Shown here in pieces: positions 60,656 to 64,000 of a stretch of DNA of 64,000 bases (positions are counted from its first letter, which is position 1; each line of letters opens with the position of its first letter). The notes beneath the pieces are model-generated. The model saw nothing but the letters and a program-made list of their open reading frames with translations, was not told the DNA's origin and ran no database searches. The DNA comes from Spirosoma terrae (GTDB lineage: Bacteria; Bacteroidota; Bacteroidia; Cytophagales; Spirosomataceae), in contig NZ_JAAFZH010000006.1 in the NCBI RefSeq assembly GCF_010435915.1, positions 1-64,000 on the forward strand, read 5' to 3'. Made by a program: the position numbers and the translations under genes.

Positions 60656-61672
60656 TTATACTAGCTCGACCATGGCTTTAATAACGCCATTGGATGGGTC
60701 AAGCCAGCTTTCAAACGTATCGCGAACCTCGTCGAAACCAACCCGGTGCGTAATATAGGTTGTTGGCTTCACTAGTCCTTGTTTCATACAGGCAATTACG
60801 TGTTCGAAGTCCTGCCGGGTTGCGTTTCGGCTACTCATCAGCGTTCCTTCTCGCTTATGAAACTCGGGGTGACTCACGCAGATTTCACCTTTCTGCAACC
60901 CCACCAATACGTAGCGGGCACCGTGTGCCATATACTGAAAAGAACCATTAATCGCCTTCTGGCTTCCCGTTGCATCGATCACCACAGTCGGCATATCGCC
61001 ATTGGTAATGCTACGTAGCTGGTCAACGACATCAGCCGACCGGGCATTCACGGTATGCGCAACGGTAAGCTTTTCCCGGCAGAAGGCAAGGCGTGATTCG
61101 TTGATATCCAAGGCAATAACTCGTCCACCCGCAATGCGGGCAAACTCCATAATGCCCAGACCGATAGGGCCAGCACCAACAACCAGGACAAACTCGCCGG
61201 GTTCAACACCCGCCCGACGAACCCCGTGCGCGCCAATAGCCAATGGTTCTACCAACGCCAGTTCATCGAAACTAAGTCCATCGCCATGTACCAGCGAATA
61301 GGACGGTACTGACAAATATTCGACCATTCCGCCGTCGATATGCACACCACTTACCTGTAAATTCAGACAACAGTTTGGCTTACCTGATCGGCAGGCAATG
61401 CACGTACCACAATTGAAATACGGGATAAACGTAACGCGCTCGCCCGGCGTGAAATCAGGAGCGCCATCGGCTTCAATCAATTCACCCGCCAGTTCGTGAC
61501 CAAGAATTCGGGGGTACGCAAAAAAGGGCTGGGTTCCTTCGTAGGCATGCAGATCGGTACCGCAAATACCAATCCGTCGGATCTGAATAATGGCTCTGCC
61601 TGGAGCGGGAGCTGGCTTCTCCCCTGGCTGATAATCAAACTGCCCAGGAGTTGTGCATACTAATGTTTTCAT
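60656..61672 (-). CDS. Zinc-dependent polyol/threonine-type dehydrogenase
   Basis: 338 residues. Catalytic zinc at GICGTDLH and GHELAGE; structural zinc in CGTCIACRSGKPNCC. The nucleotide-binding turn is GAGPIGLG. The family is the medium-chain dehydrogenases close to L-threonine, sorbitol or galactonate dehydrogenases. It probably oxidises a sugar alcohol or sugar acid. Confidence 0.9.
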   Translation of the reverse strand: MKTLVCTTPGQFDYQPGEKPAPAPGRAIIQIRRIGICGTDLHAYEGTQPFFAYPRILGHELAGELIEADGAPDFTPGERVTFIPYFNCGTCIACRSGKPNCCLNLQVSGVHIDGGMVEYLSVPSYSLVHGDGLSFDELALVEPLAIGAHGVRRAGVEPGEFVLVVGAGPIGLGIMEFARIAGGRVIALDINESRLAFCREKLTVAHTVNARSADVVDQLRSITNGDMPTVVIDATGSQKAINGSFQYMAHGARYVLVGLQKGEICVSHPEFHKREGTLMSSRNATRQDFEHVIACMKQGLVKPTTYITHRVGFDEVRDTFESWLDPSNGVIKAMVELV

Positions 61673-61965
61673 GTAACGTAACTAGTCGAAAAACTGCCCG
61701 AAATGTACACGTTTGATGGGTAATCTGACCTATATCGCTTCCAGGTCGTCCACCCAAATCGATCTGTTCACCACGCGCTGATCCTATCTTTCAATACGTG
61801 GCAGTGACCTCAAACGGGCTATTTTAATGAATAAACTGTTCTATGCCAGTGTACTGTCTATAAACAAAAAGGCCGCACGATGGCAGCCTATTTCGTTCTC
61901 GGCAGGATTGACAGGACGCTATAACTACTTGGTAACCATCCAGTCAATCCTACCGAAAAAACTCC
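61673..61965. other. Intergenic stretch between dehydrogenase and carbonic anhydrase
   Basis: About 293 bases, no gene seen. The hairpin at 61899-61956 (14-bp arms, one mismatch, GGATTGAC core) ends ten bases before the carbonic anhydrase stop codon and probably terminates that gene on the minus strand. Confidence 0.55.
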
Positions 61966-62592
61966 CTATTTCAGATCGTATATTTTCTGAATATTTTTCA
62001 TAACCGTGGTCGAATCGATATTCAGATCGACCAGTTTACCACTGCGAATATCGAACACCCATCCGCTTACGGTTAGCCCTCTTTCTTTGAATGCCTCCTG
62101 TACTTCGGCGGTTTTCAAGACATTGATACACTGCTCCTGTACGTTCAGCTCAACCAGGCGGTCGAACCGTTTTTGCGTGTCTTCGATAGCATCCAGCTCA
62201 TCCATATGAATCCGGTATACATCCCGAATATTACGTAACCAGGGGTTCAGAATCCCCAAATCGGCCGACTCCAGCGATGCTCTCACCCCTCCGCACTCAT
62301 AGTGTCCGCAAACAACAACGTGGTTTACCTTCAGGTGCCGAACGGCATAGTTGATGACCGACATCGCGCTCAAATCAATAGAAATTACCATGTTGGCTAT
62401 ATTTCTATGAACGAACACTTCGCCCGGATGCGCACCCATCAGTTCTTCGGCCGTAACCCGGCTATCGGAACAACCGATGTATAGAATTTCGGGCTTCTGT
62501 CCTTTCGAAAGATTTGAGAAATAATCCGCATCAAGCGACAGTCGCTCTTTAATCCAGTTTTCGTTACTATGGAAGATTGATTCAAATTTCAT
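61966..62592 (-). CDS. can: Beta-class carbonic anhydrase
   Basis: 208 residues, the usual length. The zinc ligands Cys41 (GCSDSR, with Asp43 and Arg45), His97 and Cys100 (CGHYECGG) are all present. It interconverts carbon dioxide and bicarbonate, supplying bicarbonate for carboxylases and pH balance. It is a single gene with no transporter fused (contrast SulP-CA). Confidence 0.95.
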   Translation of the reverse strand: MKFESIFHSNENWIKERLSLDADYFSNLSKGQKPEILYIGCSDSRVTAEELMGAHPGEVFVHRNIANMVISIDLSAMSVINYAVRHLKVNHVVVCGHYECGGVRASLESADLGILNPWLRNIRDVYRIHMDELDAIEDTQKRFDRLVELNVQEQCINVLKTAEVQEAFKERGLTVSGWVFDIRSGKLVDLNIDSTTVMKNIQKIYDLK

Positions 62593-62690
62593 ATAAAGGC
62601 CTTTTTAAAAAGAGTTGGCGACCAAATTACGGGGAATATCCAGAAATCCCAGTTTACTCTTTTCAAAATCTACTTACCGTAACTAATGCT

Positions 62691-63629
62691 TTACACCTTT
62701 TCCAGCGCCAGTTCTTCCTGCAAGCGGCTATACGTAGCAATCAACTCCGCTACCTGTTTAGCAATGGCAGGCGTAAACGTACCAACATCCCGTCGGGTAA
62801 ATGTCGACATTTCGAAGCCGCGCAATTGCAGAAAATATTTCGACACGGTCGGATACACGTTGTGCATGACGTCCATGCTGTCGATCAGGAATTGCTGCAC
62901 GGTTGCTACGTCGGCCTGTAGATCGGCGTCGTTGTAATGCTGACAAAGCCAGACAATCAGTTCCGGAAAGAAATTGCCCTGAATACACGAAAGCCCCGCC
63001 GAACCCGCTTTCAACGACTCAACGGCATGCACCATGTAGGCATCATACAGACCAAAACCGGGCCGACTCGCGAGCCGTAGCTTTTCTTTAATCTGCTCAA
63101 TATCGAGGCTGGTATCTTTGTGATAAATCACGCGTCCGGTATCGACAAAAAGTTGGAGCTGCTCCGGCGAAATCAGCCGTTTATAGGGAACCGGACATTC
63201 GTAAAAGCCAACTGGAACGTTTTCTGTCTGGTCCAGCAACTGAAATACACGCTCATTGAACACAGCATCCGTTTCGGCTTCGTCGGCCAGCAATCCCGTA
63301 ATCAGGATCACCGCATCGGTGCCCGTTGCGTGTACGCGTTTCACAAAATCAGCCTGCGTTGCAATAGGGCCACCGAACGTTCCGGTAGCGACTACCGGCA
63401 CCGCTCCGTTTGTCACCTTAATCACATGCTCGATAATCTGAATTCGCTCGGATTCGCTTAATTCAAACATTTCGCTCGACAAACAATTGGCAAACAAACC
63501 AGCGGCTCCGGCCTGCAAATACAGTTCGGTGAGTCGGGTGAGTGCATCGAAATCAATAGCGCCAGTATCGGTAAATGGCGTAAGCATCACAGGAATAAAT
63601 CCTTTTGGGGCAGGTGGTTGATTATTCAT
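62691..63629 (-). CDS. DapA-family (dihydrodipicolinate synthase/NAL-like) lyase
   Basis: 312 residues. The Schiff-base Lys171 (VIYHKDTS) and the proton-relay Tyr143 (GFYECP) are present. Class I TIM-barrel aldolases of this family include N-acetylneuraminate lyase and keto-deoxy sugar-acid aldolases as well as DapA. The next upstream gene is a sodium:solute symporter whose 3' end overlaps this start by eight bases, so uptake and cleavage of one substrate (such as a sialic or keto-deoxy acid) is likely. Confidence 0.88.
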   Translation of the reverse strand: MNNQPPAPKGFIPVMLTPFTDTGAIDFDALTRLTELYLQAGAAGLFANCLSSEMFELSESERIQIIEHVIKVTNGAVPVVATGTFGGPIATQADFVKRVHATGTDAVILITGLLADEAETDAVFNERVFQLLDQTENVPVGFYECPVPYKRLISPEQLQLFVDTGRVIYHKDTSLDIEQIKEKLRLASRPGFGLYDAYMVHAVESLKAGSAGLSCIQGNFFPELIVWLCQHYNDADLQADVATVQQFLIDSMDVMHNVYPTVSKYFLQLRGFEMSTFTRRDVGTFTPAIAKQVAELIATYSRLQEELALEKV

Positions 63630-64000
63630 TGGAAAGTAGTGTAGCTTCCTTGGTTTGTTCTAAAGAATGACCATTTAGCTTTGTTAGCAATACGCCAACC
63701 AGAAAGATAGTCAGCGTACCGATAACGATAATCATATTGCTGTGTAGTGGGTTTCGCAGGTAAGCGTACTCATCCGGCAACTTGCTGGAGAACGTCATCC
63801 AGATAATGACAAGTACTCCGATCATTGTGGCCAGCATGGCTTCGCGGTTTCTGGTTTGCCGACTGATGAGACCGAGTAAAAACAGACCGAGCATACCAGC
63901 CGCAAATATACCCGACAGCGTCCACCAGGCATCCAGAATACTTTTTACCCCGATCATGGCGAGCCCCGCTCCCAGCCCCATCAAGCCAACTATTATGGTG
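63622..64000 (-). CDS. Sodium:solute symporter C-terminus, partial at right edge
   Basis: The frame runs off the right edge, so only the last about 126 residues are seen. Helices WWTLSGIFAAGMLGLFLLGLI, AMLATMIGVLVIIWMTF and NMIIVIGTLTIFLVGVLLT fit the end of an SLC5-type symporter. The gene stop overlaps the start of the DapA-family gene in ATGAATAA, a sign of translational coupling. Confidence 0.82.
   Translation of the reverse strand, partial: TIIVGLMGLGAGLAMIGVKSILDAWWTLSGIFAAGMLGLFLLGLISRQTRNREAMLATMIGVLVIIWMTFSSKLPDEYAYLRNPLHSNMIIVIGTLTIFLVGVLLTKLNGHSLEQTKEATLLSNE

Overview
The window looks like chromosome from a Cytophagales bacterium of the Spirosoma type (Bacteroidota). Supporting signs are a gliding/T9SS-style C-terminal domain at the left edge, SdrD-B/DUF11 giant surface protein, Crp/AraC/MarR/ArsR regulators, several TANNTTTG -7 promoter boxes, poor Shine-Dalgarno sequences, and intermediate GC. 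The genus is an inference; no 16S or marker gene is present. No rRNA, intact tRNA, CRISPR array, transposase or phage gene was found, so this is mostly ordinary chromosome with one very large repetitive adhesin.

Layout, left to right. 1-460: the 3' end of a large surface protein. 640-10.7 kb: DUF892 ferritin-like protein, unknown protein, M1 aminopeptidase, lipoprotein, Bcr/CflA drug exporter, SWIM-SNF2 helicase, PhnA zinc-ribbon protein. 10.7-16.8 kb: MFS exporter, VOC protein, FISUMP lipoprotein, small secreted protein, trypsin-like lipoprotein protease with a frame break, outer-membrane barrel. 16.9-21.9 kb: exported amidase and M14 carboxypeptidase in one operon, then an M20 peptidase. 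22-29.7 kb: SDR and AhpD-like genes, PfpI/DJ-1 protein, LolA-like protein, NupG-type permease, a probable toxin-antitoxin-like remnant, exonuclease III, RluE-type pseudouridine synthase, zinc alcohol dehydrogenase. 29.9-32.2 kb: AraC and Crp/Fnr regulators and an SDR, with twin operators. 33.3-36.4 kb: rifampicin-phosphotransferase-like enzyme with its MarR repressor. 36.7-45 kb: CocE hydrolase, GH43 protein, ArsR-SRPBCC pair, small membrane proteins, ABC-F ATPase, endonuclease/exonuclease/phosphatase protein. 45.3-52.5 kb: a 2377-residue adhesin with thirteen 97-residue repeats. 53.1-56.8 kb: DUF2256 mini-gene, SDR, then a NIPSNAP / sugar isomerase / DUF1080 operon. 57.2-64 kb: multi-PAS histidine kinase, DoxX protein, polyol-type dehydrogenase, beta carbonic anhydrase, and a DapA-family lyase translationally coupled to a sodium:solute symporter cut by the right edge.

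The gene content suggests a scavenger: exported peptidases, an amidase, a GH43 glycosidase, a DUF1080 keto-sugar hydrolase module, and a symporter-lyase module. Antibiotic-related genes (Bcr-type pump, second MFS pump, Rph-like enzyme, ABC-F protein) are dispersed.

The most interesting non-coding signals are: a shared TTTGCCA-N2-TGGCAAA operator placed at the same distance from two promoters; dispersed palindromic 3'-end repeats in at least three sequence families with arms up to 36 bp; a roughly fivefold excess of the palindrome TACGTA by hand count; a pair of TACCCCC boxes 21 bp apart upstream of doxX; and near-identical 291-bp tandem repeats in the adhesin gene. I found no clearly new multi-gene system; the operator-defined regulon and the repeat families are the best leads.
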